From Chlamydomonas sphaeroides (taxonomy: Eukaryota; Chlorophyta; Chlorophyceae; Chlamydomonadales; Chlamydomonadaceae): a stretch of 64,000 nt of DNA. A model generated the notes under the pieces. It was not told where the DNA came from. It searched no databases and was given only the letters and a program-made list of their open reading frames with translations. Location: the NCBI GenBank assembly GCA_001662425.1, contig BDDC01000019.1, positions 85,944-149,943 on the forward strand. Direction: 5' to 3'. Below are positions 1 to 11,391 of the stretch, piece by piece. How positions within the stretch are numbered: position 1 is the first letter of the stretch; the number at the start of each line of letters is the position of its first letter. Both the position numbers and the translations under genes were made by a program.

Positions 1-108
1 GGGTAGCAGCCACTGCAGGTAGCGGCGTGCAGCAATAGTGGGAAGGATAGAGGGCTGTGATAACATGCCGCGTACGTCTGTGCTCCTGCCATCTTGTCCC
101 CTCGGCAG

Positions 109-892
109 GCGACCTCAACCCCAACAACGTGCTGCTCATGCGCGCGCCCGGCACCCCGCTGGGCTTCTGCCTCAAAGTGGCGGACTTCGGGCTGAGCGTG
201 CGCATGGCCGAGGGCGAGTCGCACATGTCCAACCTGTTCCAGGGGACGCCCTACTACTGCGCGCCGGTGAGGGCAGGGGCCGTAGTGTTGAAGGCTGCTG
301 CCCTGGAGCCCGCCTCAGACCCCCGGATGTGGTCCGCTGCTGGGTCGGGGGGCTGCGATCGCTGAGATGAAGCCACTGGCTGCTGCTTCCACCCACGGAC
401 TCGCGCCTCCATGCCCGGCTCTGCCCTCCCGCCCCATAGGAGGTCATCATGTCCGGCAAGATTGCACCCAGCGCAGAGTGAGGCCCGCGACGCACCATTC
501 CGGCGTTTGCGCAGGCATTGCCCGTCCGTCCCACCCCCGCCCTTCTGCGGCCAGCTATCCCCATGCTGTCCTGACACCCCTTTGTGCCTCCCCTTCCCCA
601 CGCCTTTCCCTTGCCGCACCCTCTCCCCCACAACCCCCGCAGCATCTACTCGCTGGGCATCATGCTGTGGGAGCTGCAGCACGGCTGCCGGCCGCCCTGG
701 CGCATGGGCGTGCGCCTGCGCACCTACCCCTCCCTCAACACCGCGCTGCTCATCTTCCGGCACGACACGCCGCAGCGCTACGCGCGCCTCGCGCGCAGCT
801 GCTTCCATAACAGCAAGGACGCGCGCCCCTCGGCAACAGCCATAATTGAAGCACTGACCAGCATCAGGGCCGAGCTGGGGTCCAGCGGCTAG
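109..892 (+). CDS. Protein kinase, C-terminal part (5' end outside window)
   Basis: Three exons, 109-266, 440-477 and 643-892, join in phase. The product begins inside the catalytic loop (a GD or RD pair followed by LNPNNVLL), continues through DFGLS and GTPYYCAPE (Mg-binding loop and APE motif), then DIYSLGIMLWEL of subdomain IX, and ends with a C-lobe tail and a stop at 890-892. The 38-nt middle exon supplies the Glu of APE and the first two bases of the subdomain IX Asp codon, which supports the model. Known of the family: a cytosolic Ser/Thr kinase domain that transfers phosphate from ATP. The catalytic-loop wording differs from the two receptor kinases further right, so it is not a third copy of that pair. 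The N-lobe and any regulatory domain lie left of the window, so substrate and location are unknown. Confidence 0.78.
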
Positions 893-3309
893 GCGCGCTG
901 CGCTGCGGGCATTGGGCATGGCTGCGTTGCACATGTCGGGGGGACACACGCGGGGCAACGCACATGTTCAGACACAACGGCGAGAGAGGGGCATTGAGTG
1001 CTGTTGCGCGCCGAGCTTACGTCATGCTGCAGAAGTGCATAGCACATGCACATCGTGCACTGGGCCGACTTGCGCCTGCCTGGAACTAGGGCGCTGTCTT
1101 ACGCGCTTGCGCCGCCTTCCTTGACGGCTGGAACTGCCGGCTCCGGCTCGTGAGGATGGGTTAGGTAAGGTTAGTATTGGTGTCATTGTACCGCCACGGG
1201 CTTGGCAGCCCGTGGCGGCAACTGTCGACGGGCACTGCGGGCACTGACGTTGCCCGTTAGCCCGCCGGCCTGAACTTGCGCCTGAGATGCTGTGCTGGAA
1301 CAGACAGCCTGAGCACTGCGGCCGCGTGTCACTGCAGGCGGCGTTGTGAGTGGCAGTGGGGCGAGTGTGGGCGGGTTATTGGCATGGTCGGGGGGCAGCG
1401 GCATCATGCGGACGTCGAGCCAACTTTTGTGCGAAGACCCTTACTAGCAGCGGCATGGGGGGCTCCACATTCATGGATCGTGCTTCTGGCGGGGTGGCTG
1501 GCTGCGCCCGTTCGTCTTGTGGTGCATGGAGATGCATGGGTCACGACTAAGATGGGCTGAGGTGCATGAGCGCGGGTGGTGTGCCCTCACAGGGACCCGA
1601 CATAGTGTCGGAATAAGGCTGGCGCACGGAGGCACGCGGTGGCGAAATGCGTCAGAGAGTGGAGGTGGTTTGGCGTGGCACGTGCGCTCCGCGACGGCAC
1701 CCTCAGGGAGAGCATATGTTGTGCAGGAACGAATGGTTTTGGGCGGAGCCGTCGCAGCGGCTTCTTGGGCGGAGCCCGCTAGGATGGTGCAGTCCATCCA
1801 TCAATCTGTGTAGGAGGTATTGTTGGGTGAAGCCACCTGACATAAGCCCGGGGCCCAACTCGGTCAACCCGTTACGATGCTGCGGAAGATCACGTATCAC
1901 ATGGCCTGGGGCGGCGTGCTAGCAGAGTTTGCGGCGCGGTGACCGTACTTGACAAGGGCGCCCCGGCGCTGCGGGCCGGCCGCAGCAAGTAAAGTTCCCC
2001 TCGACCTAGCACGCTCTTCGTCCGGCGCGCCGCGTGCCGCGCAGACAAGCGCAGCAGACCCTCCTCGAGCGACGCCACGGAACACAGATGTACAGCCGAC
2101 ACAGCCAGCAGTTTCAGACAGCGGTAGGCCCGGACAATGAACAAAGCGCAGCCCCAGATGGGCTTACCCCTGCACCCGGCATGCGCCGATGCCGCACCAG
2201 TCCAGTAGCACGTTTAGGACAGGTCTGGCGCCTGCTGCCTGCAGGCGCACTTATGTACATGTCACCGATGTCGATGAGGCCCGGTAACACGTATGACGCA
2301 ACTCAGCACGCACAGAATGAAGTTGGGCGGCGCACACCGCGGCGAATACCGTGGCACAGGCACGCAGACGTGCCCGGCACCCGGCGTCGCTGCAACGCCC
2401 ACGCGAAACAAGACAGCATAACTTGAACCGCGGTGAGGGCACCGCGCAAGGCACACGACGGCGCCATTTGATGGGCCGGCCAAAGCATGGGCCAGCGACT
2501 TCCCCACACACACAGGCAAAGCCTTGAGCAAAGTCCAACACTGTTGTGATAATTGTATGAAGCCCCACTCGACAGCTTGACTTCAAATTGCCCTTCTTTT
2601 TGGCATAGCCCCAGCCGCATTCCGATGGGGACATGTCATAGCGTGCGGCGCCGGCCAAAACCTCCCATGCGCGTACGCAGCTCCAGCCCACACAAGACGC
2701 GCGCGGCACCGCGCTGCCACCCCGCCTATCCCCCGCGGCATGGCGCACTAAGCACTCCAAGGCTCGGGCCGAACCCAAGCGTCCAGGCCTACAGCGGAGG
2801 CGGGCTCGACCCTCTGCCGTAGCCCGCCTGCCGCGGCTGCCGCCGCCGCCCAGAAAATCCCGAATCCCACGCTCGCGCAGCCCTTGCCCGGACAGCCCCA
2901 GCGCAGCACTGCCTGTTCACAGGCCCAGCCACGGGCCTTTCCAGCGGCTTCGTGCGAGAGGCATCCTCCGAAGCCCCAAACCGGGCCACAACATCGACAG
3001 CATCTTGAGCGTACAGAGTCGCCTGGTCCCAGGCCCCGCCCGGCCCCCGCCTTGGGCCTATGGCGCAAGTCGGGGAAAGCGACGCGAGGCCGGGCACGGG
3101 CAGCACACCTTCGGCCGGCGGCCGAACAGCTATGACAACTATGCGCTTACCCGTATGACAGCGCCGCACGATGCGCCCCCAAATCAGGGGTCGCGGGATT
3201 GCTCAGCCACATTGCCCCTAAATGGCTCGCAGAGCCTTGGCGCCCATGGGCTGCTGCAGGAACAGCACACACGCACCGCCTCCTGCTCCAGGCACCAGCC
3301 CCCGGGCTC
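893..3309. other. Gene-free spacer, 2.4 kb
   Basis: I see no exon chain here. Open frames on both strands lack recognisable motifs or consistent splice-linked continuation. It lies between two converging genes (kinase end on +, metacaspase end on -), so it must hold both 3' untranslated regions. The one clear structure is the inverted repeat at 1191-1218. Confidence 0.6.
1191..1218. repeat. Perfect 11-bp inverted repeat with 6-nt loop
   Basis: CCGCCACGGGC at 1191-1201 is the exact reverse complement of 1208-1218, separated by TTGGCA. It lies about 300 bp past the kinase stop codon and could fold as a hairpin in that transcript's 3' UTR, or be a small element remnant. No function is shown. 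Confidence 0.7.
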
Positions 3310-6300
3310 CTACAGCGACAGCGTGCTCGAGTACAGGTCAATCTGCTTGTCGCAGCTGAGCACCGGCGTCTGGCCGCCGCCCGTCAGCATCTGCGCCGCC
3401 GAGCCCAGCAGCAGCCCCGCGAGCATGCTGCCGGTGCTGCCCAGGTTGACGCCGGGCGTGCCGGTGCGGGCACGCAGGGCCGACATCATGTGCGATAGCA
3501 GGTTGCCTGGCGGGCCGGGCGGCAGAAAGGCAGGAGGAGGGTCAGCGGCAAGGGCTGCATGTGGAGGGCGTCGCCGGCGTGCGGTGTGGCGAGCCGGAGT
3601 ACGGTGGAGACCGGCAGGCAGCGCGGCGCGCACGGCAGGGACGTACGTACCGTACGTCTGCTGCGTGCCGTACTTTTCGATGGCCTCGATGAAGCAGAAG
3701 GTGGCGGCGCCTGTGTAGGCCTTGCCCGCAGCCAGCGCGTTGGTGTCCTGCGCGGTCGCGGTTACGGGGCCACAAGGCGCATGTCGATAAGCCACAGCAT
3801 TAAGTGCAGCGCGTGGCTGGGGCACAGCAGTACGTGCTCGACGCTTAAGGAATTACGATATCAACGCGAACGTCGGGTCGGGTCCGGTCCAAGGCCAGCG
3901 CCGCGCTGACCTGCGCGACCTGCGAGTCCTTGCACGCGCCGAATTGGAACGCGGCGCCGCCCATCGTCTGCCGGTCGTAGCGCGGGCGGCCCTTCCAGTA
4001 CCAGCGACCGCCGCCATCCACTGTGGGTGCAGGGTCGCCAAGGCAGCACCCGGGTCAGGGGCCCCCGCAAGGAACATGGCTGGGGCGCGAGCCAGGGCCA
4101 GGCCCCGCGAGCGTCGCCGCCGTGGCTGGCAGCCGCCTGCAGCGCCGGGCGAGGAGGGTGCGGGGCGTGTGGCGCGGATGGGGTGGAGCGGACGGCATGC
4201 TCACCCTTGGCGCGGAAGGGCAGGTCCAGCACCGTGCCGCTGTGGCAGGCGTCGATGACGGCGTGCAGCGTGACGCCCGGCGTGAGCGGGCGCACCATGA
4301 GGCGATGCAGCTGGGGGGCGGGCGGGCGGGCGGAGATACCCAGGGTAAAGCGCGCGATAATGGCAGGGGCAGGGGGATGGAACAGGGCGCGGTGCGTTTG
4401 AGCGCGAGCAGGGCAGCGCCGGTGGCGGCTACAGACGGGCGCCTCGCAGTTGGGGCCCCCGTCCTTGTCCTTGTTATAAGCGCCGCCAGCTGAGGTCCCC
4501 ACCGCCGGCAGCTCCCCACGCTGCTGTGCCCTCACGCTCACCTCGTCATCCACGATCTGGCCCGCGACGCGGAAGTCGGTGGGGCAGATGGTCTCGTCGA
4601 AGCCGTCCTCCTCGTCGCCGTTGCGGTCGTGCTGCTGCGAGCCGTGGCCCGAAAAGTGGAAGAACAGCGAGTCGCCGGGCCGCAGGTCCATCATGAGCCA
4701 GTGGATGCCCTGCAACACGGAGAGCGCAGAGGGGGCTGGTTGGGGCAGGCCCACGTCGAGGTCGGAACAGGAGGGCTGCGCGGAACCATGTGTGGGGCCA
4801 GCGCCGGCGCCCGAGAGGCTGGGCGCGCGCTGCAGCGCGCGGTCGCCTGCACTGTCGCCTGCGCTGTGCTGAGGGGCCGCACCCGTAAGATGTTGGCCTT
4901 GGTGGAGGTGAAGTCCGGGTGCGACGAATCGTCGCGCAGCGTCAGCATGCTGGCCTCCGTGAAGCCGAAGCGCTTCTCCAGGCAGAACTTGATGCACTGC
5001 GCGGGCAGGCGGGCAGGCGCGGACGGCCCCGGGCCTGTCTTGAGCCGGCACGAGCGGGCCATGCGCAGGGCCGGCGTGGAGCAAGCCGCCCGCCGGCCCT
5101 GTCCCTGAGCGCGTGGCCAGTGTAGCAAGCCGCCTGGCGCCGCGTGTCGTGGCAAGCGGCTCTGCTGCGGCTGCCTTGCACCGGGACCCTGTTTGCTGCA
5201 GCTTGCCTTGCACCGGGACCCTGTTTGCTGCAGCTTGCCTTGCACCGGGACCCTGTTTGCTGCAGCTTGCCTTGCACCGGGACCGTGTTCGCTGCAGCTT
5301 GCCTTGCACCGGGCCCCTATTTCCAGTGACTGTGCAGCACAGCAGGCGACTGCACGCCCGCCCCACATATGCCCGCGGCGTACCTGGACGTCGTTGAGGC
5401 AGCCGTTCAGTTGCGCCGAGGTGCCGCGGTACGAGCAGCCGACCAGCAGCGCACGGCGCCTGGCAGCACGGGCCGAGCAAGGCGAGGGGCAGGGGCACGT
5501 GAGGAGCTGGCGCCACGTGTAGGTGCGGCGCGCGGGAAGGCGCGGGGCATGGGAGGGCAGGCGTGGTGCAGTGCCAAGTCCATGGCCTGGTCGATCTTGA
5601 CGTAATCCTGGGATCTCTATCTAAGATTCAAATCTTCACCTCGCGCAGGGTACCGTGAGTAACATATGGCAAGCCTGCTTGTGTCACAAACCCGCACATG
5701 CCCTTTGTTGAGACCCGCGTCCTGGTTCGGTGCCTCACCTGCGGCCGCCATGACCCGGCTGCGGCGCATACGTAGTCGGGGGCATGTAAGCTGCGGGCGG
5801 CGGGGCTGCGGCCGCATGACTGGGCTGCCCGTAGGCATAGGGCGCGGCCTGCTGGGGCTGCTGCTGGGGCTGCTGCTGCGAGGGAGCGTACGAGCCGTAC
5901 GACGGGTACGGCGCCGCGGCGGGTGCCGGAGCTGGCGCCGAGGCGGCAGCGGGCTGCGCGCCATAGGGTGCCTGCGCGTGGCCGTAGGGCGCCTGCGGTT
6001 GGCCGAAGCTAGGGTACAAGAGCGACTGGGCTTGGGGCGCCGAGCTGTTTGCGCTGGGCGCCGGCGCGGGCGGCACTGGCGGCGGCACGGGCGCCGTCAT
6101 GGAAGGGTACGGCGTGCTGGAGGTGCCCGCAGGCTGGGCCGGTGGAGCCGTCGAGGGCGTTGTTGATGGCTGCGCCAATGGCGCGGGGCTCGCGCCCCAC
6201 GCGGCCGAGGGTTGCGCGGGTACGGACGTCGGACCAGAGTATCCGCCGGAGGGTGGGGGTGCCCACCCAGGTCCCGCTGGCTGGGCGCCATAGGCTCCGT

Positions 6301-6415
6301 AGGCTGCGGGTGGCGCCTGCGCGTATCCGCCAGGCGCTGGCGCAGGCGCATAACCCGGCATTGCATATCCGCCTGCCCCGTAGGGGGGCGCTTGCTGCTG
6401 CTGTCCGTAATACAT
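3310..6415 (-). CDS. MCA1: Type I metacaspase
   Basis: Eight exons (6415-5739, 5459-5384, 4996-4883, 4709-4542, 4310-4205, 4020-3911, 3747-3651, 3506-3310) close in phase to 514 aa. Residues 1-226 are a Gly/Pro/Gln/Tyr-rich prodomain starting MYYGQQQQ, as in yeast and algal type I enzymes; it has no Cys pairs, so no LSD1-type finger. The p20 region follows: RALLVGCSYRGTSAQL (about 228 on), catalytic His about 311 in FSGHGSQ, catalytic Cys about 367 in DACHSG. The p10-like end finishes PVLSCDKQIDLYSS. Known: Ca-dependent cysteine proteases cutting after Arg/Lys, linked to stress responses, cell death and aggregate clearance, in the cytosol. Length suits type I, without the long type II linker. 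The first intron and second intron lie at the prodomain/p20 edge; the second carries a 32-bp tandem repeat. It diverges from the golgin gene across 292 bp. Confidence 0.92.
5173..5332. repeat. 32-bp tandem repeat, five copies, in a metacaspase intron
   Basis: A unit beginning GCCTTGCACCGGGACCC recurs at 5173, 5205, 5237, 5269 and 5301, exactly 32 bp apart; the last two copies carry substitutions. It sits wholly inside the intron between 5383 and 4997. The repeat happens to be open in several frames, which produces spurious open frames on both strands. Confidence 0.92.
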
Positions 6416-6707
6416 CTAGATAACTTGGCGGCTGGGCTGCTGAGCCTGTGCTAGGCTGCAAAATTTGGGTTCTTGACGAGCAGACGAGAAACTGACAGCA
6501 GCTGCGCGGTTTGCAGTTCTGTGCGGTGGTGGCAATATGAAATGTATCCTTATCCGCTGCGTGTATGGGTTTGGGTGGGGTGGCCACGGGTCCGCGTACC
6601 AAGTTGTGCACGCTACTCGTGCGCATCCGGGTAAGCAGCTGCCCTCGAGCCTCGACAGCTTCCACCCTTGCACGGCACACGTTTATGACAATACTGCAAA
6701 TATAGCA
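6416..6707. promoter_or_regulatory. Shared divergent promoter region, metacaspase / golgin
   Basis: Only 292 bp separate the metacaspase start codon (6415, leftward) from the golgin start codon (6708, rightward). Both promoters and both 5' UTRs must fit here, or overlap the coding regions. The stretch is visibly more A/T-rich than the flanking exons. No single motif can be assigned with confidence. Confidence 0.6.
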
Positions 6708-9700
6708 ATGGCTTCCTGGTTACAGAACCAGCTCAAGCATGCGGAGTCGCTGCTCGAGGCGGTGGACAAGACAGTCAGCCGCACGGTCAACACCCTAGGC
6801 CTTGAAGGTGCGTGAGCAACTAAGCTTATAAGCCTGAAACTTGTACCTGTCCCAGGCGATCCCGGCGCAACACCTGAAAGCGTTGCCTAATAACGGCGAC
6901 TGGTCAAGTGCCATCGCTTTGTGACGATCACCTGCAGGAGAGGATGAGCTGTCGGCGACCGGGGAGCTGGGGGAGTACGCTGTACCGAGAGGCTCCGGCA
7001 CCGCGCAGGTAGTTGCCACACGTCCTGGCGACTCAAACCCTGCCGCCAGCACTTGCACCCCCGGCACGCCTCTCGGTGCCCCCTGACCCGGGCTTACTGG
7101 TGCGTGCAGGGCCCTAAACCGCAGGGTGCCAGCGGGCCATCCTACGCCCCTGCGAACACGGTCCCGGCCTACTCGTATGCTGCCAGCTCCGCACCCTACA
7201 GTGCCGGGACAGCCCGGGACGCGCCTCGCTCCAGCGGCCCTGCCAGCTCCAGCGGACACTCCGTCGGTGGCTTCACGGTCCGCGCAGACGGGCCGATCCC
7301 CTTCGGCGGAAGCCAGCCGCACTCGGCCGCCGCAGCCACGGGGGTTCCCACCTCCTTCGCCAGCAGCAGCAGAAGCGGCTCGCAGGGAGCGCTGACCGGC
7401 GCTGCGACCGGCTCTGCCTGGGCCTCTCAGCCGTCCGCTGCGTACGCTGCACCGGCGCCGGGCCCGAGCTTGCCTGCCGCCGCGGCGTCAGCAAGCCCCT
7501 ACGATGCTGGCGGCATTACAGCCGCAGCCTTGTATGCGCCGGCGCCGGCTACAGCTGCGCCGTCCGCCGCGGCGCAGCGCTCAGCCGACGGGCAACCGGC
7601 AGCGCCCAAACCGTATGACGCCGCTCCCGCCAGCTCGGACGCCGCAGCCCTCGGCACCGCAGCCGTCTCAACGGCCTCCGCCGCCTTCGCTGCGCTGACA
7701 CCCAGCAAGCCTCCCCCGGCGACTCAGCCGTTAACCACAGCCCCGACGGGTGCCGGGCTTGCTGCCGCTGACATCGGAGGCTCGGCAGCTCTCAGCGGCG
7801 CCATGCCGCGGCGCACCAGCTCCTCCGGGGACGCCGCCAAGCCCCCGGCCGCTGCCGCGGGCCCCGCATCCTCCGTTGGCAGCTCCGCCGCCGCCAGCAC
7901 GCCCGCTGCTGCCGCTGCCCCCTCAACGTCCGCTGCGGCCTCTGTAATTGCTTCCGCCACCTCGGCCGCCGTGTCGCACTCCCTTTCCTTCTTCAACCTC
8001 GTCCTCGACGACGCCGACGGCGGCGGCGGCGGCGCTGCGGCCGCCGGCCCTGGCGGCGGCGCAGCCGCCGAGCAGCTGTCCTCGCTCAGCCGCACGTGCG
8101 ACCAGCTGCGGAAGCGGCTGGACGCGTCGCGCGCGGAGAACGAGCAGCTCGAGGACATGCTGGCTCGCGCTGAGGTGGCGGCGCAGCAGCAGGCGGCGCT
8201 GGTGGCGTCATTGCGGGAGGAGCTGTCGGGTCTCAAGCAGGGCCGCATGACCACGGAGAGCAGCATGAGCGCGCAGCTCAAGGTGGCCAAGGCCTCGCTG
8301 GCGGAGGTGCGGCGGGGCTGCGGCTGAAGCGCGGGGGAGGAGTGGGCGCTGGGCCGCCGCTTGGCGGCTGCTGAATGGCCGCTTGATGGTCAGAGGCGCG
8401 TGTGCTGAGCCGGGCTGGGTGGCCGGGGCGCGGCTGCGACGGGGGCAGTTTAGCGGATGCGTGATGCCGGCCTCTGGTCAGCGCGCTGTTCTGTGGGCCC
8501 GGCTGCCGTTGATGCGGCCGCGGCCTGCGGCTGCTCCCCCTGTGCAGATCAGCGGCAAGTACGAGGCGAGCCAGCGCTCGGTGCTGGTGCTGGAGGGGCA
8601 GCTGGCGGCGCTGGAGGAGAGCAGCCGGCGGCTCATGGAGCAGCACAGCGACCGCGAGGGCGGCATGGTGGACGGTGAGGACCGCAGGCCGCTGCTGCCG
8701 AGGATGAGGGTGTGGATGCGGGTGCTGAAGGCTGCTCGCTCAACTCGCACCATCAAAAGCATGTCCAGTCCGGGTCGCCGGGCGCCCCAGCACGGGGCCT
8801 TCCCAGCGTTCGCTCACTCCCCAGCCTCCTGTCCGCCCGCTTGCGGCCCCCCGCCGCAGCGCTGCACGCCGAGCTGTCCTCCGCCGAGTCGCGGCTGGCC
8901 GCGGAGCGCAAGGCGCACCAGGCCAGCCGCGCCGCAGCCGCTGCGCGCGAGGCGGACCTGGAGGCCGCCATTGCGGGCAACACGGCGGCGCTGGCGGACC
9001 TCACTCGCAGCCTAGAGGACGCCAACCGCAAGATACGGAGTGCGTGGCCCGCCAGCGTGGCGGCGGGGTTGGTCCGGCAGGGCTGGGCCTGGGCCTTGGA
9101 CCGTGGGCCTGGACCTTTCGTGCGTTTGGTGGGAGGGGGGCGGCGCCTCTAGGCCAGACGCAGCAGGGGCCCCCGGCTGGTCGGGCCTGGGATGAGGGAG
9201 GGTGTGCGTGGTGGGCATGCTGGGCCAGACCCGTGCGTGCCGGCTCGCAGGGCTGGAGGAGGAGGTGGTGGACGCCACGCGCGGCCGCAATGATGCCGCG
9301 GCGCGCGCCGCAGCGCTGCAGCGGCAGCTGGAGGAGGCGGGGCTGGAGCCGGACGCGCCGGACAGCACGGACGCGGACGGCAACGTGACGCGCGCGCCGC
9401 GCAGCGGCAAGGCCGCGGCCGCGGCAGCAGCTGCTCATGCAGAGCTCGAGGTGCGAACACGCGCGGTGCCCCCCACCTCCGGCACGACGGCCTGCTGGCT
9501 GGCTTTGCCTGCGCACGCTGTACAGGCGGTGCAAAGGCCCCGTTGCATGTGTTCCCGGCCCAAAGTAACACGTCGGGTGCTCGCTGCCCCGCGCCCCGCG
9601 CCTGGTCGCTCGGCACCGCAGGTGCTGCGGAACGAGGTGGCGCAGCACCGCCGTGCTGCTGCCGCCGCGCGGCAGGCGGCCGAGGCCAGCCAGGCGCAGG

Positions 9701-11391
9701 TGATGTCCATGGCCACGGAGCTGGAGTCGCTGCGTCTCAGCATCGAGTCCAGAAAGGTGCGCACATGCTGCTGCGTCGGGCAGCCGGGTGGCGTGGCTGC
9801 CGGAACAGGGAGTGCCGCCGCAGCGCCAGCTAACCTTGCTACGGTCCGGGGTCTGAATGGTACGGGCCGGGGCCTGGTTGATACGGTCCTATGCCTGGTT
9901 GATACGGGCCTATGCCTGGTTGTTACGGTCCGAGCGGTTGCCGAGGGCCGCGCCGGGCCTTTGATAGGTAGAAGTGTGACAGCAGCGTTGTGTCCCGCGG
10001 CAGGGCGGGAGCTGGGGTTGCGGCCACAAGGCCGGCCACGCTGCGCCGCCGAGGCCTGGTTGCGAGAGGCCCCGGCTCGCATGGCTGTGACGTGTGCTGG
10101 CGTGTGTGCGTCCCCACCCCCCATCGCAGGACACGGCACAGCTGGAGGCGCAGCTGCGCGAGGCGAGCGACATGCTGTACCTCAAGCAGACGCAGCTGGA
10201 GCGGCTGGCGGCGGAGAAGGCGGCCCAGCAGATGAAGACGGAGCGGGAGCTGGAGTCGGTGCGGCAGGTGGGTGCGTTGCAAGAAGATCCGGGAGTCTAG
10301 GTCAAGGAGGTTGGCCGCCGGCTCGCCCGCAAGGCGCCGCCCAGCCGGCTGGGTTTGGGCGACGGCCGCGCTGCATCGGCGGCGGGGGCTCAGGCTCTCG
10401 AATGGGGCTTGGCTGGGGCAGGTGCTTTGCTTGACGCGGTCTCCGGATAACCTTGATGGCACAAGCGTATGGTGCTTGAGCTACTCCTTTTTGCTATCTG
10501 CGTTCCTTAACCTCTTTCGTGGTGTCTCCACGTCTCGGCCTCGGCACGCGCAGGAGCTGGCGAAGCTGGCGCGCGCGACGCTGGGCCAGGGCAACGGCGG
10601 CGGCGGCGGGCTGAGCATGCGCGGCGGCGAGGCGGAGGGCGGTGGCAGCAGCCACGACGTAATCCCCATGGATGCGCTGGGGGAGCCCTACCAGCGCCTG
10701 CTGCGACACAACAAGGTTGAGCGGGCTTCTTTGCTTTCTGGCGCCTCACAGGCCCCTCCTCGCCTGGCCTTGCGGCCAGAACGCCCGCTGCTCAACAGCC
10801 GGGGCTCTCGACGCCAAGCTAAAACAACCACAGGCACCTCGCATGAGGCATAACGTGCCCCTGCGACCGCGCTTGCAACCTGAGCCCCCCTCGCTGCTGA
10901 CATCCAGCTGGCGCGAGTTGTGAAACGACCTTGCCCCCTGCCACCGTGCAGGTGGGCCGCGCCGTCAAGGCGGCCGCCAACTTCCTGGACTCCACCGCAT
11001 CCACCACCTCGTTCGCGCTGCGCCAGGTAGGCACTGCACTGCACTGCACTGCGCTGGTCGCGTGGCGTGGCACGCGGCGCGATGCGTCACCCGCACCATC
11101 TGGCAAGGCGTCGTTTGCGTCTACTTCCTGCCACCCCCCTGTTCACTTCGCGTGAGCCAGCGCGGCCACTTCGCGCCTCACTGCTAAACTGCTCCACGTC
11201 TTCGCTTCAAGCCTTCACTCCGTGGATCTGCCTCCCTCCACCTCCCTGCACTCCGCTAGTACCCGCTGGCGCGCCTGGGCCTGTTTGCCTATGTGGTGCT
11301 CATCCACCTCTACATCTACGTGCTCATCGCGCGCATGCAGCGCATCGCCACCCACTACGAGGCGCTCGTCAACGCGCCCGTGACGTCGTGA
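6708..11391 (+). CDS. Golgin-84-like tail-anchored Golgi coiled-coil protein
   Basis: Eleven exons (6708-6807, 6938-7008, 7110-8306, 8548-8674, 8860-9039, 9251-9450, 9622-9756, 10130-10267, 10554-10715, 10952-11026, 11260-11391) close in phase to 838 aa. The N-terminus MASWLQNQLKHAESLLEAVD resembles golgin-84 / plant golgin candidate 1 starts. Residues about 60-380 are Ala/Pro/Ser-rich and disordered; about 380-770 is heptad-rich coiled coil (for example ENEQLEDMLARAE); about 796-822 is one C-terminal membrane segment (LGLFAYVVLIHLYIYVLIAR) followed by a short tail, the topology of golgin-84. Known role: tethering of vesicles and stack architecture at Golgi cisternae, facing the cytosol. A different tail-anchored coiled-coil protein is possible, but N-terminus, coiled coil and tail position all agree. 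One intron carries a 21-bp tandem repeat. Confidence 0.82.
9872..9934. repeat. 21-bp tandem repeat, three copies, in a golgin intron
   Basis: GCCTGGTTGATACGG units start at 9872, 9893 and 9914 with period 21; a weaker copy precedes them near 9851. Intronic (9757-10129), so without coding effect. Confidence 0.85.
11031..11050. repeat. (GCACT)4 microsatellite in the last golgin intron
   Basis: Four perfect pentamers directly follow the splice donor at 11027. A plain intronic microsatellite. Confidence 0.85.

Noticed and set aside
1151..1180. TTAGGTAAGGTTAG resembling telomeric repeat
   Set aside because: Not a repeated TTTTAGGG array; isolated chance similarity.
5113..5522. Open frames rich in repeated CCSLPCTGT-like peptides
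   Set aside because: They are translations of the 32-bp intronic tandem repeat inside the metacaspase gene.
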